Shown here piece by piece: positions 1 to 8,483 of a DNA stretch of 40,797 bases. The position numbers were made by a program, and so were the translations under genes. Origin of the DNA: Desulfobacteraceae bacterium (lineage in GTDB: Bacteria; Desulfobacterota; DSM-4660; Desulfatiglandales; Desulfatiglandaceae); the NCBI GenBank assembly GCA_016844935.1, contig JAERTK010000221.1:1-40797 (forward strand). The letters run 5' to 3'. Position 1 is the first letter of the stretch; each line of letters begins with the position of its first letter. Below the pieces are notes generated by a model, which did no database searches, was not told where the DNA came from, and saw only the letters and a list, made by a program, of their open reading frames with translations.

Positions 1-277
1 TCCTTTCATTAATTTCCAACGCCGTTATAGTAAGATATCCTGATTTTTTTGTCTATAGCCTTTTTGCGAAAAGAAAAAATTTGATGCCGTCAGAAACCGT
101 TGATTTACCGGCATGTTTGATTTCGTGCTTCAGAGCTGGCACCGGGATTGCCGCTATGCAATAGCGAGTCTCCTTGACCCCCATGCCTGCCTGTGGTAGG
201 TCTGGATCGAAATGCAGGAGAATTGGACAACATCCCATACCATTGCCATTCTCACCTGCCCAACAACCCCCATGCCC

Positions 278-667
278 ATGAATATCAGAAAATCATTTGC
301 CGTACTTGAAATCAGCGCAGACGCCACAGAAGATGAAGCGAGGCAGGCGTACAAAGATCTGGTGGCCGTGTGGCACCCCGACCGCTTTTCCCACAACCCG
401 CGCCTCAAAAAGAAGGCAGAGGAAAAACTAATAGAGGCCAACCTTGCTTTTGAAACGGTACAGGCCTATTTTTCCGCCGCCAGGAAAAAGCAGACCCCTC
501 GCGGAGGGCAAAAGGGAGAAGACGGGATCAGCAAAACCGAACTGGCCGCGGAACTGGGCACCAGCGCTGTTCTGAACCTCTGGTCTTATCTTTCGGGTAA
601 AATCAACCACATACTGACTGATGAAAACAGCAGGAAAAAACCCGGCGAGAAACACCCGCCCCATTAG
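278..667 (+). CDS. J-domain (DnaJ-like) protein
   Basis: Small J-domain protein of about 129 residues, expected to stimulate an Hsp70 (DnaK) ATPase through its HPD loop. The first ~60 residues carry the J-domain: the HPD tripeptide in AVWHPDRF, preceded by a helix with YKDL and followed by a basic helix with KKAEEKL and the NLAFETV segment. There is no G/F region, zinc-finger or client-binding domain, so it is not DnaJ itself. The C-terminal ~60 residues are polar and low in complexity, ending in a basic tail. The frame is open back to an ATG at 212, but the J-domain similarity begins at the ATG at 278. No start has a convincing ribosome binding site, so the start is uncertain. The partner Hsp70 is not in the window. 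Confidence 0.8.
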   Translation: MNIRKSFAVLEISADATEDEARQAYKDLVAVWHPDRFSHNPRLKKKAEEKLIEANLAFETVQAYFSAARKKQTPRGGQKGEDGISKTELAAELGTSAVLNLWSYLSGKINHILTDENSRKKPGEKHPPH

Positions 668-695
668 AAAAAAGGGTGGAAAGTGTTAAAGGGAG

Positions 696-724
696 TTGAG
701 ATTCGTATTTCCAGGTGATATGAT
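696..724 (+). promoter_or_regulatory. sigma70-type promoter for the small exported protein
   Basis: TTGAGA (696-701) and TATGAT (719-724) are separated by exactly 17 bases. They lie 33 bases before the ATG at 757, which has a G-rich ribosome binding site (AAGGGGG). Only the sequence match supports it. Confidence 0.55.
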
Positions 725-756
725 GCGGAATCAAGAGTCTAGATAAGGGGGCCGTC

Positions 757-1059
757 ATGAAGAAACAATACAAAATTGCCGCAGTGGTTCTGATCGCATC
801 GCTTGCACTTTTATTTCAGGGAACCGCGGTCACGGCACAGGAGCGCATTAAGGCGCTGGACGACGATAAGGCAGCCTATATGATGGGAGACCTGGTCGTC
901 ATGAGACCCCTGGGCATTGCCGCTACCGCCGTTGGGACGGTTTTCTACGTACTGTCCCTCCCATTTTCCCTGGCCGGGGGAAACGAACCGGAAGCGCGGC
1001 AGAAACTCATGGGAGATCCGGCGGGTTATACCTTTACGAGACCCCTGGGCGACTTCTAG
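757..1059 (+). CDS. small exported or membrane protein of unknown function
   Basis: Hundred-residue protein with a typical N-terminal signal: basic start MKKQYK, a hydrophobic stretch of about 18 residues, then an Ala-X-Ala-type cleavage region ending near TAVTAQ. The mature part has a second hydrophobic segment (about residues 50-72, containing GIAATAVGTVFYVLSLPFSL) and a C-terminal motif YTFTRPLGDF. Proteins with this YMMGDL...RPLGD pattern recur in proteobacteria as conserved short exported proteins, sometimes loosely labelled multidrug transporter without evidence. Its own promoter and a strong ribosome binding site suggest a monocistronic, well-expressed gene. I cannot assign a function. 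Confidence 0.7.
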   Translation: MKKQYKIAAVVLIASLALLFQGTAVTAQERIKALDDDKAAYMMGDLVVMRPLGIAATAVGTVFYVLSLPFSLAGGNEPEARQKLMGDPAGYTFTRPLGDF

Positions 1060-1091
1060 TTCGCTCTTTTTTCCCTCTCGCCGGGCGGTGT

Positions 1092-1517
1092 TCAGCCATC
1101 GGCGTTTTCAATTGCCCGGATCCGCCGGCTCAAAGTCTGCAGCAGTTCAATGGCCACGGACGGGTATTTCTTGATTTCATCCCTGAAATTCCATTGATCC
1201 AGGGAAAGCACCTCGGTATCCACACGCGCCACAACACTTGCGGTCCTGACATAATCATCAATGAGCGCCATTTCGCCAAAGTAGGTACCGGACCCCAGCT
1301 GCCTCAGGACTGCTTCGGAAGGCTCGCCGAACCCTTTAATGACCGTCACTTCCCCTGAAACGATCACAAACAGCCTCCCGTCCCGGGCACCTTCCTGAAC
1401 AATCACATCCCCCGCCTGGTAACGATGGCGCCGGGTCAATTTCGATATGCGGCGAAGGTCCCGTTTTTTCATCAGTGAAAAAAGAGAAATCTTTGACAGT
1501 ATTTCAGCAGTGTCCAT
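1092..1517 (-). CDS. cyclic nucleotide-binding domain protein (Crp/cNMP family, no DNA-binding domain)
   Basis: 141-residue protein made almost wholly of one cNMP-binding beta-roll. The phosphate-binding cassette is visible as FGEMALIDDYVRTASV (about residues 78-93), with the Gly-Glu and Arg-Thr-Ala that usually contact cAMP or cGMP. The N-terminus FSLMKKRDLRRISKLTRR resembles the lead helix of Crp-type domains. No helix-turn-helix or enzymatic domain follows, so it probably acts as a small sensor binding a partner. It lies 25 bases downstream of the ttcA-like gene on the same strand, so they may be cotranscribed. A class III cyclase is encoded further along the window (24595-26235), but a functional link is only speculation. 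Confidence 0.85.
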   Translation of the reverse strand: MDTAEILSKISLFSLMKKRDLRRISKLTRRHRYQAGDVIVQEGARDGRLFVIVSGEVTVIKGFGEPSEAVLRQLGSGTYFGEMALIDDYVRTASVVARVDTEVLSLDQWNFRDEIKKYPSVAIELLQTLSRRIRAIENADG

Positions 1518-1542
1518 TTTCCAAAACCATTTCTCCCGGCGG

Positions 1543-2283
1543 TCACGGGGTTCCGGGCTCCCCCTGTAAGAGGTATTCGGGATTCACATTTTGGAGAGCA
1601 TGAAAAATGTTTCCCTTGATTTTTCTGTTTTTTCGGTAAAAACCACTCAGCATGCCCTTGATCTCTTCCCGCTTGGTGGTCCCCTCGCTGGGGCATCCCA
1701 GTTCAATCCGAGGGAAATCCATTGTTTCGGCATAACGCCGCACAAGGTCTTCATCCACCCGGTAAAGGGGCCTGATAATGGTCAGTTTCCCAGCAAAAAG
1801 TTCCTGCACCGGCAGCATGGTGCTGATGGAGGCACCATAAAAAATATTCAAAAAAAGCGTCTCGATGATATCATCTTTGTGGTGACCCAGGGCGATCCGG
1901 TTGCACTGAAGGGTATCCGCCATCTCAAAGAGCAGTTTCCTTCTCATTCGCGAACAGAGAAAACAGGGGTTCTCGCGATTTTCAGGGCCATGCGCTCTTG
2001 GCCCAATATCACTTTCAATGATCCTGAAGTCGAACCCGTGGGTTGAAAAGAAAGCCGCCATTTTCCCCGCGGAATCTCCACCGAAACCCGGGTTCACATG
2101 AACGGCGGTGATGTGGTAGGAGATGGGAATCCGTTTCAGGCGCTCATGCAGAATCCGCAAAAGAACAAGGCTGTCCTTGCCACCGGATACGGCCACCAGA
2201 ATACGATCCCCGTCCCGGATCATTTCCTGACGGTGAATGGCCCTCCCCGTAAGCCGTTTCATCTCTTTGGCAACAAAACCCAC
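1543..2283 (-). CDS. TtcA-like tRNA 2-thiocytidine synthetase (PP-loop ATPase)
   Basis: PP-loop ATPase of the TtcA/TilS group. The P-loop SGGKDS lies near the start, and a CFLC pair and a later Cys in ELGCPSEG match the three [4Fe-4S] ligands of TtcA, which adenylates C32 of tRNA and replaces its oxygen by sulfur. The HHKDD segment (about two-thirds of the way along) is also typical of the family. The frame is open to 2406, but that part overlaps the SH3 gene. I prefer the GTG at 2283 (GGGAG 12 bases upstream) or the ATG at 2262. The gene follows the SH3 gene by 26 bases. It could be a TtcA paralogue with a different tRNA position. Confidence 0.85.
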   Translation of the reverse strand: MGFVAKEMKRLTGRAIHRQEMIRDGDRILVAVSGGKDSLVLLRILHERLKRIPISYHITAVHVNPGFGGDSAGKMAAFFSTHGFDFRIIESDIGPRAHGPENRENPCFLCSRMRRKLLFEMADTLQCNRIALGHHKDDIIETLFLNIFYGASISTMLPVQELFAGKLTIIRPLYRVDEDLVRRYAETMDFPRIELGCPSEGTTKREEIKGMLSGFYRKNRKIKGNIFHALQNVNPEYLLQGEPGTP

Positions 2284-2309
2284 GCCTTCTTCTGACTCCC
2301 TTGAATCCG

Positions 2310-2987
2310 TTAATAATAGGAAGATTTCCTTTTGCGCTGCTGCCGTCCCATAACCAGTCCAAAAATGAGCCCCACCAGGAGCACCACCGCTCCGGTCAAA
2401 AACCATCGGTTTCGCTGGGAAGACTTCAGCACCATGTTTTCCTTCTCCAGCGTTTCCAGGGTTCCACGCGCTTCCTGCAATGCCTTGAGGGTCTTGTCAT
2501 GGGTTTCCCGAAGTGCCAGCACGGAACCGGAAGCTTTTTTCAGGGATTCATATTTCGTTCGGACACTTTTGAGCTCATTTTCCGCCTTTTCCAGTTTTTC
2601 GCTCATGAGCTCCTTTTCACCGGATGAAGCCGACCACTCTTTTTCGATATTTTCAGCCCTTTGTTTGAGACGCGCATTCTCCTCTTTGAAACCCTCCACC
2701 TGAACCTTCCACGGAACCTCGCGGGTCAGGAAACTGCTGACAATCCATCCCTCATAATTGCGCGATGCGTTTCCCAGGAGACGAACATGACTCCACCCGC
2801 TCCGGGTCTCAAGGATCTCCACAGGGGAATCCTGTTTGAGCATTGTGATAATCTTATCTTTTGTACTCGGCCCTCCCCGCAGGGTTATTTTTGATGTGTT
2901 CATAACATAAGCCTTTTCGGCCCAGCAGGTGTGGACAGAAAGAAGCACCCAAAGACCCAAAAACATCACGACAGCGATTTTCTTCAT
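2310..2987 (-). CDS. exported SH3-domain protein with coiled coil and C-terminal membrane anchor (TIGR04211 type)
   Basis: 225 residues. There is a signal peptide (MKKIAVVMFLGLWVLL, Ala-rich cleavage near CWAEKA), then a bacterial SH3 domain (about 25-95) with the usual LRGGPS start and GWSHVR / EGWIVSSFL core. A long charged coiled coil (about 98-190) with many Glu, Lys and Leu follows. A C-terminal transmembrane helix (GAVVLLVGLIFGLVMG, about 198-214) ends in a basic cytoplasmic tail. This is the layout of the TIGR04211 SH3 family common in proteobacteria, thought to bind the cell wall; its exact role is not known. The downstream neighbour is the ttcA-like gene, with no obvious functional link. 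Confidence 0.85.
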   Translation of the reverse strand: MKKIAVVMFLGLWVLLSVHTCWAEKAYVMNTSKITLRGGPSTKDKIITMLKQDSPVEILETRSGWSHVRLLGNASRNYEGWIVSSFLTREVPWKVQVEGFKEENARLKQRAENIEKEWSASSGEKELMSEKLEKAENELKSVRTKYESLKKASGSVLALRETHDKTLKALQEARGTLETLEKENMVLKSSQRNRWFLTGAVVLLVGLIFGLVMGRQQRKRKSSYY

Positions 2988-3012
2988 CTGGTTTTCCCCT
3001 GTTTGCCTTCTT

Positions 3013-3444
3013 TTACCCCTTTTCCTTTTTAATCACCCTGATATCCGTCATCATGGTTCCCGGATACTGACCTTGATCATCCTTTTCCAGGTATTTGACC
3101 ATATCCCAAATGGTGTTCAAGGCCATGGTTACACCCACCAGGGCTTCCATCTCAACCCCGGTCCGGGCCCGACATCTCACAATACATCGGGCCTCAATAC
3201 CTCCCGAGTCCATTTCAAAGGTCACCCTGACCATATCCAGCGGAATCTGGTGACAATGGGGAATCAGAACATGCGTCTGTTTCGCCGCGTTCATGGCCGC
3301 CACCTCCGCCACCGGCAACGGGTCCCCTTTCCTGATTTCCCCCTCGCGAATTTTTGTAAGGGTCCCGGAAGAAAGCCGAATTTGGCCCGCCGCCGTTGCC
3401 TCACGCTTCACTACCGGTTTCTCACCCACATCGATCATGCCCAT
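3013..3444 (-). CDS. moaC: cyclic pyranopterin monophosphate synthase MoaC
   Basis: 143 residues, close to the usual MoaC length (about 160). MoaC turns the MoaA product into cyclic pyranopterin monophosphate, the second step of molybdopterin synthesis. Conserved blocks are visible: IDVGEKPVVKREATAAG at the N-terminus, AAMNAAKQTHVLIPHCHQIPL (lines up with the active-site Lys and His), RTGVEMEALVGV and ALNTIWDMVK at the C-terminal half. The ATG at 3444 is preceded by GGGAG at good spacing. A MoaE-like gene lies 18 bases upstream, so the pair is a molybdenum cofactor unit. MoaA, MoaD and MogA are not in the window. Confidence 0.93.
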   Translation of the reverse strand: MGMIDVGEKPVVKREATAAGQIRLSSGTLTKIREGEIRKGDPLPVAEVAAMNAAKQTHVLIPHCHQIPLDMVRVTFEMDSGGIEARCIVRCRARTGVEMEALVGVTMALNTIWDMVKYLEKDDQGQYPGTMMTDIRVIKKEKG

Positions 3445-3462
3445 AAAACAAATGCTCCCACT

Positions 3463-3816
3463 TCAAAATTCTTCCTTTTTCCGAGACCCTTTCTTTTTGA
3501 TCCGCTCCACCGTTTCGATGAGCGCCGGAAAAACACGGTCCCGGATATCCCCGCCCACCACAACAGCCATGATATCGTCCCCCACATTCAACCGCCCGTC
3601 ACAGGTCTCAACCAGGACTTCAATAATGCCCGGCATTTGTTTGGTATCGTCAATGATGGCTTGAATGGCCTCCCGGTCAAACCGGACCTCGATACTCTTT
3701 ACCGGATCTCCGTTCAGGGATGTCTCTCTCACAATACCCATATGGGAAGCAATCATCCCCATCTTTTTGCTGTCGGGGTGCCCTTTCACGGCTTTTATCA
3801 TTCGGTCAATGTCCAT
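3463..3816 (-). CDS. MoaE-like molybdopterin synthase large subunit (short form)
   Basis: 117-residue protein that I read as a shortened MoaE, the large subunit of molybdopterin synthase that transfers sulfur from the MoaD thiocarboxylate to cPMP. Support: the early GMIASHMGIVRETSL turn, the central block DGRLNVGDDIMAVVVGGDIR which parallels the HR-G-L-G-V-V-S pattern of MoaE, the FPALIETVERIKKKG helix and a Lys-rich tail (RKKEEF) where MoaE has its catalytic lysines. The protein is about 30 residues shorter than E. coli MoaE and the HR motif is altered (VVGGDIRD), so the assignment rests partly on its place beside moaC. Confidence 0.65.
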   Translation of the reverse strand: MDIDRMIKAVKGHPDSKKMGMIASHMGIVRETSLNGDPVKSIEVRFDREAIQAIIDDTKQMPGIIEVLVETCDGRLNVGDDIMAVVVGGDIRDRVFPALIETVERIKKKGSRKKEEF

Positions 3817-3859
3817 TCTCTCCTCCTCCCCGGGGGGTCAAACGCATCCCGGGCTTCGG

Positions 3860-5176
3860 TCAACAGGGTCTGTTGCCCGTAAGGGTTTTCGTTTCGCTGG
3901 ATTCGTCGCCTTCATCGAGTGAAAACAGTTGTCGCGTGGTATCCAGGTAGTTGTTCAACGTGGACCTGCCCGCTTTCCCTTTCAAAAACAAAATGGGGTC
4001 GTTCAAAACTTTCTCAACAATGGACCGGATCAGAACGTCAACCGCCTTCCGGTGTTCCGGCGTCAGCTGATCCAGGGCCGAGCGGCTCTTGCCCAATTCC
4101 GCCCTGACAATGGCTTCCGCCTTGTTCCTCAATGAAACGATGGTGGGAACCACTGCCAGGGTTTTCAACCATTTTTCAAACTTCACCACCTCTTCTTGAA
4201 CAATGCGGTGCGCTTTGACCGCTGCGTCCTGGCGCTGGGCCTTGTTGATTTCAATAACCCCTTTCAGGTCATCGATATCATAAAGGTAGACATTGCTCAA
4301 CTTGTTCACTTCCGGCTCAATATCCCGCGGCACGGCGATGTCGATGAGAAAAAGCGGTCGGTTCCGCCGTTTTTTGAGGACCTTCTTGACCATTTTTCGG
4401 GTAATGATAAATTCCGTGGAAGCGGTGGAAGATACCACGATGTCCGCTTTCAGGAGTTGGTCCTCAATTTCATGAAACGAAACCGGGGACGCACGGAATC
4501 GTTCGGCCACTTCCACGGCCCGCTCAAAGGTCCTGTTCGCCACCGCCATGGAACTGACCCCGTTGGTCATGAGATGCCGGGCCGCCAGTTCCGCCATTTC
4601 TCCGGCCCCCATGAGCAGCACTTTTTTCCCCTCGAGGGTATGGAAAATTTTTCGCGCAAGCTCCACCGCGGCATAACTGATGGACACGGCGGCACCGCAG
4701 ATATCCGTTTCAGATCTCACCCGTTTGGCCACATGAAACGCCTTGTGCATGAGCCGGTTGAGTATGACCCCCGACATCTTTTCGCGGGTGGACTGCAGGT
4801 AGGCATCTTTGATCTGCCCCAGAATCTGGGGCTCCCCGATGACCATGGAATCCAGGCTGGAAGCCACGGAAAAAATATGCGTTACCGCATCCATGTTTTC
4901 ATGGGTGTAAAGGCATGATGAAAAATCATCCACCGGGATACTGCCCATCTTGCCCAGCAGAGACACCACGGCCCGCTTGGCTTCTTCGGTCTCTTCGGCC
5001 ACAAAGAGGGCCTCCACGCGATTGCACGTGGACAGGAGAAAACCCTCGCTGACCACGTCCAGACTCCTCATGAGCCCTAGCGCTTTTTTTATATTCTGGG
5101 ATTCCACGGCCAGGCATTCCCGCAGGGCAACGGGCGCCGTTTCGTGATTGAGTCCGATGTTGATAATTCCCGGCAT
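3860..5176 (-). CDS. hemA: glutamyl-tRNA reductase
   Basis: 438 residues, the usual HemA length. It reduces glutamyl-tRNA(Glu) to glutamate-1-semialdehyde with NADPH, the first step of C5 tetrapyrrole synthesis. The catalytic Cys lies in STCNRVE (about residue 51), the N-terminus has NHETAP, and a Rossmann segment runs through VLLMGAGEMAELAARHL (about 185-205). The C-terminal ~100 residues are the dimerisation helix bundle with RKAVDVLIRSIVEKVLNDP. The gene follows ccsA by 6 bases and belongs to the sirC-ccsA-hemA operon. This order is common in deltaproteobacteria. Confidence 0.95.
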   Translation of the reverse strand: MPGIINIGLNHETAPVALRECLAVESQNIKKALGLMRSLDVVSEGFLLSTCNRVEALFVAEETEEAKRAVVSLLGKMGSIPVDDFSSCLYTHENMDAVTHIFSVASSLDSMVIGEPQILGQIKDAYLQSTREKMSGVILNRLMHKAFHVAKRVRSETDICGAAVSISYAAVELARKIFHTLEGKKVLLMGAGEMAELAARHLMTNGVSSMAVANRTFERAVEVAERFRASPVSFHEIEDQLLKADIVVSSTASTEFIITRKMVKKVLKKRRNRPLFLIDIAVPRDIEPEVNKLSNVYLYDIDDLKGVIEINKAQRQDAAVKAHRIVQEEVVKFEKWLKTLAVVPTIVSLRNKAEAIVRAELGKSRSALDQLTPEHRKAVDVLIRSIVEKVLNDPILFLKGKAGRSTLNNYLDTTRQLFSLDEGDESSETKTLTGNRPC

Positions 5177-5182
5177 TTTGTT

Positions 5183-6013
5183 TCAGCGCCCCCCCATATT
5201 GCCGAAACTGTGATACCCGCCCATGAAAAGGCTGACACCCAGAAAAGTGAAGATCAACAAGGAAAAACAGACGATACTCATGATGGCCGCTTTTCGGCCC
5301 TGCCAGCCCACCGCCAGCCGTTCGTGAATCAGTACCGCGTAGAAGAGCCAGCATATGAGCGACCAGACCTCTTTGGGATCCCACTGCCAATACACACCCA
5401 GGGCGAACTGGGCGTAAATGGAGCCGACAATCATGCCGGCTGTCAGGAACGGAAAACCGTAGATGATTGAATAGTAATTGATGTCGTCCAGGGTGGCAAG
5501 GGACGGGAGCCGGCCGTAAAATGTGCCGAAACGCTTCCGCTTGATCTGCCGTTCCTGGATCAGGTACATGATGGCGGCGAGGCACGAAATGGCGAGAAGC
5601 GCATTTCCCACAAATACGGTCCCCACATGCAGGGTCAGCCAGAGGCTCTTGAAAATGGGTTTCACGGGGGTTTCCGTCCCGGGAACCGCGGAGGAAATGG
5701 TCATGAAAAAGGCCGCCAGCGGCGCCACAAACGACCCCAGCACCCGCAGTTTAAAACGCGCCTGAATGACCAGGTATACCCCGATAATGGACCAGGAAAA
5801 GAATGAAAGGGCACTCTTGAGATCCAGGACAGGCGCCGCCCCCAGAGAATAATACCGGCACCCCAGGAAAACGGTGTGAAAAACGAATCCCGCCACCAGA
5901 AGCCAGTAGGACACCCTGAACACCCATTTCTGCTGCTTTATGATAAAAACAATAAACCCGGCCGTCGCAACGAGTTCAAAACAGAGGGCGAGTATAAACC
6001 AAATGGATATCAT
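5183..6013 (-). CDS. CcsA/HemX-type cytochrome c assembly membrane protein
   Basis: Integral membrane protein with about eight hydrophobic helices. The signature is the tryptophan-rich YWQWDPKEVWSLICWLFYA (about residues 220-240), the WWD-type haem-handling motif of CcsA/CcmC family proteins, followed by a conserved His in VLIHERLAVG. CcsA with CcsB (ResB) exports haem and attaches it to CxxCH apocytochromes. Close relatives beside hemA (HemX) may also regulate HemA levels. Placed between sirC and hemA, it could do either job. I choose the ATG at 6013, which overlaps the sirC stop as ATGA; an ATG at 6022 in the same frame is also possible. Confidence 0.9.
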   Translation of the reverse strand: MISIWFILALCFELVATAGFIVFIIKQQKWVFRVSYWLLVAGFVFHTVFLGCRYYSLGAAPVLDLKSALSFFSWSIIGVYLVIQARFKLRVLGSFVAPLAAFFMTISSAVPGTETPVKPIFKSLWLTLHVGTVFVGNALLAISCLAAIMYLIQERQIKRKRFGTFYGRLPSLATLDDINYYSIIYGFPFLTAGMIVGSIYAQFALGVYWQWDPKEVWSLICWLFYAVLIHERLAVGWQGRKAAIMSIVCFSLLIFTFLGVSLFMGGYHSFGNMGGR

Positions 6014-6669
6014 CGGTCCCATAAACCCTTTAAGCTCACTTGTTCCGGAAGGATATTCTTCAGGTATTCCTCCATCTTCGGAGAAAAACCGCCGGAAAAG
6101 TTTTCCAGAAGACCCGAATCAACAATTTTCTGGAAAATCCGGCTGTTTTCTTTCTGGGGAAGTCCCAGGGACAATACTTCCTTTCGCAGCCGTCCCATCA
6201 TGCGGAGAAACATCTCGTATTCCTGACCAAACTGCGCTTCAAGACTTTTCCGGATTTTTCTGGCCAGAGCAGGGCTTTTCCCGGAGGTGGAAATGGCAAT
6301 CAACAGGTCCCCCCGTTTTAAAATGGAAGGCACAATGAAATCGCAATCGGGGGGCTGGTCCACCGCATTGACCAGAACGCCCTTTTCCCGGGCACATGTG
6401 CTGATCTGGTGATTCAAATCCTTATCATCCGTGGCCGCAATGATCATAAAAGCATTGTTCAGATATTCATCCTTGAATTCACGTCCCAGGAAGTGAATCT
6501 CTTTTTTTTCAACCATCTGTTCCAGCTCAGTGACCAACTCCCTCCCGGCCAGATAGATAGAAGCACCGCATTCCAGCAGGGCCAGGACTTTCCGGTAAGC
6601 CACATTACCGCCGCCCACCACCACCACTTTTTTTCCTTCAAGCTGAACAAAAACCGGGTAAAAACTCAT
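6010..6669 (-). CDS. precorrin-2 dehydrogenase / sirohydrochlorin ferrochelatase-like (SirC/Met8 type)
   Basis: About 219 residues. The N-terminus FYPVFVQLEGKKVVVVGGGN is the hallmark of the CysG/SirC/Met8 dehydrogenase domain, which oxidises precorrin-2 to sirohydrochlorin with NAD. AATDDKDLNHQIS and the block VNAVDQPPDCDFIVPSI follow, then ISTSGKSPALARKIR, all typical. The last ~100 residues are a helical domain. Siroheme is the cofactor of sulfite reductases and of the alternative haem pathway in sulfate reducers. The frame extends to 6735, but the ATG at 6669 has AAAGG six bases upstream and matches homologues. It is the first gene of the sirC-ccsA-hemA operon. Confidence 0.88.
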   Translation of the reverse strand: MSFYPVFVQLEGKKVVVVGGGNVAYRKVLALLECGASIYLAGRELVTELEQMVEKKEIHFLGREFKDEYLNNAFMIIAATDDKDLNHQISTCAREKGVLVNAVDQPPDCDFIVPSILKRGDLLIAISTSGKSPALARKIRKSLEAQFGQEYEMFLRMMGRLRKEVLSLGLPQKENSRIFQKIVDSGLLENFSGGFSPKMEEYLKNILPEQVSLKGLWDR

Positions 6670-6706
6670 GTTAAACCTTTGTGTTCTCACAATTTCAGGG
6701 GCTACA

Positions 6707-6735
6707 ATGTTAACACCTACGGGCCGTTCTTTCAA
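6707..6735 (-). promoter_or_regulatory. sigma70-type promoter of the sirC-ccsA-hemA operon
   Basis: Read on the minus strand, TTGAAA (6735-6730) and TAACAT (6712-6707) are spaced by 17 bases and lie about 38 bases before the sirC ATG at 6669. No other promoter-like pair was seen between the flavoprotein gene and sirC. Confidence 0.55.
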
Positions 6736-6771
6736 GGACGTACAGGTTTTATTGACATTCCGGAAAAGTTC

Positions 6772-7272
6772 TCAGAGCATCACCTTTTCTCTGAAGCCGA
6801 ACCGGAAACTGTTGTCGAGATAGTACACAAGGGTGGGATCGAATTTGTAAAGTTTAACCCGAAACCGTGTGGTGAAAGCATCCAGATTCAGCGCGGATCC
6901 GGCTGAAAAAAGCTCTTTTGTGAATTGAAATTTTTTGAGGTAAACACCTATGACTTCAGCGGATTCGAGTCCCATGGCGAGCGCCTCGATGCACCCCGTC
7001 ATCTGAATGCCCCGGATCTCCTGCCAGCCTGCCGCAAACCCGTGGATCGCGCCGGAGGCCTGGCCGCTTTCCAGGGTTTCCACAATGTGCCGCGACGAAG
7101 GGTCCGAAAAGAAATAAAAGGCGGATTTAAAGAAAACGTAATAGACCGGCGCGGCCCAGGCAACACTCCCTTTACAGGTGGCCAGGGTCATGGTGTTCTG
7201 TTCGTTGATGAGGCCTTTCGCCAGCGTTTTCAATTGTTTTGCATCAGGTTCCCCGGTTTTCCCCTCGGGCAT
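6772..7272 (-). CDS. pyridoxamine 5'-phosphate oxidase-like flavin-binding protein
   Basis: 166 residues of the FMN-binding split-barrel fold. Visible features are the initial TMTLATCKGSVAWAAPVYYV strand pair, the SDPSSRHIVETLE turn and the IRGIQMTGCIEAL core, all typical of PNPOx-like proteins. The specific substrate is unknown; such proteins can act as flavin reductases or haem-degrading enzymes. It starts at ATG 7272 behind a strong AGGAGG, nine bases after the stop of the hpnA-like gene, so the two form an operon. Confidence 0.8.
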   Translation of the reverse strand: MPEGKTGEPDAKQLKTLAKGLINEQNTMTLATCKGSVAWAAPVYYVFFKSAFYFFSDPSSRHIVETLESGQASGAIHGFAAGWQEIRGIQMTGCIEALAMGLESAEVIGVYLKKFQFTKELFSAGSALNLDAFTTRFRVKLYKFDPTLVYYLDNSFRFGFREKVML

Positions 7273-7281
7273 GAACGCCTC

Positions 7282-8274
7282 CTAATCGCAGTATCCGTTA
7301 TCACGAAACCAGTTTACGGCTTCCGACAAACCTTCTTTAACCGGGCGGAAATGATAACCGAGATCCTGTCTGGCTTTTCCGGAAGAAAAAAACATATGCT
7401 TTCTGGCCATTTTCACGCCGTCCCGTGTCACGCGGGGTTCTCCTCCACCCGAGATCTTTGAGCAGGCTTCAGAAACGCAGGCAACAAGGGCAGCCGCCGA
7501 ATGGGGCATGCGAAACCGCGGAGGACTGTGTCCATTAATTGCGGCCAGCTCTTTAAGAATCTCCCTGAGGCTCATGTTCTCCCCGCCCAGGATATACCGT
7601 TCCCCAACTGTTCCCTTTTGAAGGGCCAACCTGTGCCCTTCAGCCACGTCATGGACATGAACAATGTTGAGCCCCGTATCCACATAGGCCGGAATCCGCC
7701 CTGAGATGGCATCCAGGATAATACGGCCCGTGGCGGTGGGTTTGATGTCACGGGGTCCCACCGGGGTGGAAGGGCTCACAATGACCGCCGGAAGATCACA
7801 CGTTTGAACCAGCCGTTGCACCAGCTCTTCAGCCAGGAACTTACTTCGTTTGTAATGGCCGATCATATCTTCCAAACATCCGCAGGAACCCTCGTTGCAG
7901 CTGTTCCCGTTGGCAGAAGGCGCCAGGGTCGCCACGCTGCTGGTGTACACAACCCGTCGGATCCCGTTCCGCAAGGCTTCGAACATCACATTACGGGTCC
8001 CCCGGACATTATTCCGGTACATGGCTTCCGGGTCCGGGACCCACAACCGGTAATCCGCCGCCGCATGGAACAGAAATTGGCACCCGTTCACGGCCTTTTT
8101 CACCGAAACAGAATCCGTCAGGTCGCCTTCCACCACGTCAACGGGTAAGTTCTCCAGGTTGCGAAGATCACTGGTGGGGCGTACCAGCGCCCTCACGTCG
8201 TGGCCGTCATCGATTAGACAGCGAACAATCGCGGAACCCACAAAACCCGAAGCACCTGTAACAAGGGTGGTCAT
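7282..8274 (-). CDS. NAD-dependent epimerase/dehydratase, HpnA-like (hopanoid-associated sugar epimerase)
   Basis: 330-residue extended short-chain dehydrogenase. The Rossmann Gly-rich motif TGASGFVGSAIV is at residues 7-18, and the catalytic Tyr-Lys pair appears as HYKRSKFLAEE (about 145). TSSVATL follows RVVYT, and DVAEGHRLA is in the C-terminal half. The sequence resembles TIGR03466 HpnA, which is linked to hopanoid biosynthesis. A hopanoid role is not shown by neighbours here, because no squalene-hopene cyclase is present. It could equally be a generic sugar-nucleotide epimerase or a dihydroflavonol-4-reductase-like enzyme. Confidence 0.82.
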   Translation of the reverse strand: MTTLVTGASGFVGSAIVRCLIDDGHDVRALVRPTSDLRNLENLPVDVVEGDLTDSVSVKKAVNGCQFLFHAAADYRLWVPDPEAMYRNNVRGTRNVMFEALRNGIRRVVYTSSVATLAPSANGNSCNEGSCGCLEDMIGHYKRSKFLAEELVQRLVQTCDLPAVIVSPSTPVGPRDIKPTATGRIILDAISGRIPAYVDTGLNIVHVHDVAEGHRLALQKGTVGERYILGGENMSLREILKELAAINGHSPPRFRMPHSAAALVACVSEACSKISGGGEPRVTRDGVKMARKHMFFSSGKARQDLGYHFRPVKEGLSEAVNWFRDNGYCD

Positions 8275-8439
8275 TTCTTCAGAACCTGCCTCTCATCTTT
8301 CATATGTCTTCCATCCTGATATTCATGGGGAATACCGTAATAATTAAGAAATCAGGCGGAAGGTGCCTATTGTTCCAGAGTGAAAGGAAATTGCAAGGAA
8401 AAACTTCGGATTTCGTTCACTTTCAGGAAGATAGACACA

Positions 8440-8472
8440 AAAAAACCGGGTCACTGTCAAGCGCCCGGTTTT
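8440..8472 (-). terminator. rho-independent terminator after tRNA-His
   Basis: Read on the minus strand, a nine-base stem AAAACCGGG (8472-8464) with a 12-base loop pairs with CCCGGTTTT (8451-8443) and runs into a T tract (8446-8440). It begins 11 bases beyond the tRNA 3' end, which fits termination of the tRNA transcript. Confidence 0.85.
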
Positions 8473-8483
8473 CAGGTTTTTTC

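Noticed and set aside
53..238. Minus-strand frame of 61 residues at the left edge
   Set aside because: No ribosome binding site, no recognised family and overlap with the J-domain region. Probably chance.
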